From: Cercophora sp. LCS_1
Taxonomy: Eukaryota; Ascomycota; Sordariomycetes; Sordariales; Lasiosphaeriaceae
Direction: 5' to 3'
NCBI GenBank assembly: GCA_036250225.1
Contig: JAPZLL010000020.1
Location: forward strand, 124,001 to 188,000
DNA: 64,000 nucleotides
Each line of letters opens with the position of its first letter. The stretch's first letter is position 1. Of this stretch, positions 62,658 through 64,000 are shown one piece after another. Position numbers and translations under genes: made by a program. The notes below the pieces were generated by a model, which ran no database searches, had not been told where the DNA came from, and worked only from the letters and a program-made list of their open reading frames with translations.

Positions 62658-64000
62658 GGTCCGGAACCAAAGAGTCGACCTCGGGAGCTAGGCAAGCGGG
62701 ATGAGAGAGAGAATCCCTGGGTTTCGTGGCGATCCATGGATGGGGGCGCGTGTATTTAATTGCGAGAAAGCGAAGCTCCCGTGGTGCGGGCCCTTGTGCC
62801 GTCGTGTGTGTTGTGCCAGCATTGCCAAGCTGCTCCTCCGGCGATGTCACCCAAGGTCGTGGCAATGATTTGGGGCAATTTGCGGCACTCGGAGGGCGAA
62901 CCGAGAATTGGAGCCGTGCATGGAGCCGCAAGGGTGCTGCCACGGCTGATAATGGCCGTTGTAGGCCTAGCCCGCCCCGGTCGTCGGGGTCGGGGACCAA
63001 GAACAGCACCAGCCGCCGCCGGCCAAGGCGCCGCCCAGAACACACTATCAATAGCTTCAGGGCAACCTGACGCTGAGAGCGACAGCACGCCCATGAAATG
63101 CGACACTGCGCATGCTGCACCCCGATGGAGTCCCACGTGGACGAAAAGGGGGATTTTGGGGCATGTTGACAACGGCACCATGCCATTGACCTTGGTGAGA
63201 TATGGATGGCTCTCGGCTGCCCAGAACTGGGTGCCCAGAACTGGGTGCCCGTCTGCACGGCAGGCGCGAATACGCAGAAGCACGCAAGCGAGACCCACGC
63301 GCCAGGGTCCGAATCGAACATGCGTCGATGCGATCGGGTCAATCTTTCCAGTGCCAAGAGCCTGAAAAGGCCAATTAACGCTGCTTTAGCCCCAATCCTT
63401 TGCGGAAGAGTTTGCGAGTCGATTCCGGGCAGTTGGGGGGCGAGGAAGGATCGAACACGAGCAGAGCCGTTTTTCCAGTGCTTTTTGGTGCTGTTTGGTT
63501 CCGTCGCTTTTGGTGGACCACCCAAGCGAGACAACCAGCTGACGAAACCAAAACGAAACAGCAACGGCCATCCCTAATTCCCACCGCTCCATCATGTGGA
63601 AACAGGGCCGTTGCAACATGTCTGTCACCTTTCCCATCTTTGTAAGCGCGATACACTGACCACATCTTGTTTGCACTGCCTGCCCACCCATGACCAATGG
63701 GTTTGTCCCCTATTCTCCGCCGATTGCCAATACGATCCCCACCGACTCGGTGGACCATGTCCACAAAGGAGAAATATCGTGTGCTCAGGCCTCCCCGAGA
63801 CCCTTGCAGATGCGCTGGTGTCGTTATCCAAGTCCCCGAGACTGGGACCAGCGCCGCGGTCACGACAGACGGCGCGGGAGAGCCCGTATTTGACCCCGCC
63901 AGTCTTCCGACGCTGCCGAGTTCCGAAAAGGGAGATTCACATTGGGAGGGCGCTATTATTGACGCTATTGAGAGGCAATGATGCCACAGAGTCACATCCG
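62658..64000. other. Upstream region of the BBE gene and window end
   Basis: Several open frames overlap on both strands without a domain pattern. A gene could start near the right edge, but nothing supports one. Confidence 0.35.
63221..63248. repeat. Perfect 14-bp tandem duplication
   Basis: The unit CCAGAACTGGGTGC occurs twice without a gap. It is non-coding as far as I can see. Confidence 0.9.

Noticed and set aside
1..64000. CRISPR array, prophage or bacterial operon
   Set aside because: No direct-repeat/spacer array exists and the spliceosomal introns show a eukaryotic nuclear genome.

Overview
This is a eukaryotic window from a filamentous ascomycete (Pezizomycotina, probably Sordariomycetes). 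Genes are split by many short introns (about 43-140 nt) with GTRNGT-type donors, CTRAC branch sites and YAG acceptors. The gene families are typical of moulds: HET, PTH11-like rhodopsin, Zn2Cys6, CON-6, Clr5, BBE, GH5 and GFA. There are no operons; neighbours are divergent, convergent or tandem with 0.1-1.8 kb spacers. I rebuilt exon structures by hand, and each multi-exon model given as intact closes in a single reading frame. Products are family assignments from motifs read in the sequence, not database hits. || Layout. 0-4.2 kb: a large ankyrin-repeat protein. 4.9-7.5 kb: a Zn2Cys6 transcription factor with seven exons. 8.4-13.0 kb: a secreted PEBP protein divergent from an erythromycin-esterase-like enzyme, then a CON-6 protein and an SMP-domain protein (both dormancy/desiccation type). 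13.5-18.4 kb: a GRDP/DUF1399 protein with a Gly/Cys tail, a GST and a short-chain dehydrogenase with an overlapping uORF. 18.4-20.2 kb: a long spacer holding a Pol III-like A box, B box and T10. 20.2-26.0 kb: a GPI-anchored secreted protein, a broken HET gene, a GFA protein and a secreted lipase-like hydrolase. 26.6-29.0 kb: an AAA+ ATPase. 29.4-36.1 kb: a DUF7580-type gene head-to-head with a C2H2/ankyrin gene, followed by a HET C-terminal remnant. 36.4-42.0 kb: a 12-cysteine secreted protein, an aldo-keto reductase and a PTH11-like receptor. 42.5-48.3 kb: a Ulp1/C48-like cysteine protease with acidic and proline tracts, a DEAD-box helicase and a MOSC protein. 48.7-52.8 kb: a Ser-rich secreted protein with a CBM-like C-terminus, an acidic/basic protein possibly of the DUF7587 type, and a four-helix membrane protein. 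53.2-55.5 kb: a HET relic and a Clr5 protein. 55.6-62.7 kb: a GH5 cellulase with a C-terminal beta domain, a Cys-rich protein and a secreted BBE-type flavoenzyme. || Two themes stand out. First, several genes or relics belong to fungal non-self recognition families: the ankyrin protein, the DUF7580 and C2H2/ankyrin pair, and three decayed HET fragments. The segment looks like a turnover zone for such genes. Second, there is a secreted or wall-acting set: GH5, BBE, the CBM-like protein, the lipase-like enzyme, the GPI protein and two Cys-rich proteins. Housekeeping genes (DEAD-box helicase, AAA+ ATPase, GST, SDR) lie between them. The best candidates for new biology are the Ulp1-like protein, the divergent DUF7580/C2H2-ankyrin pair and the 12-cysteine secreted protein.
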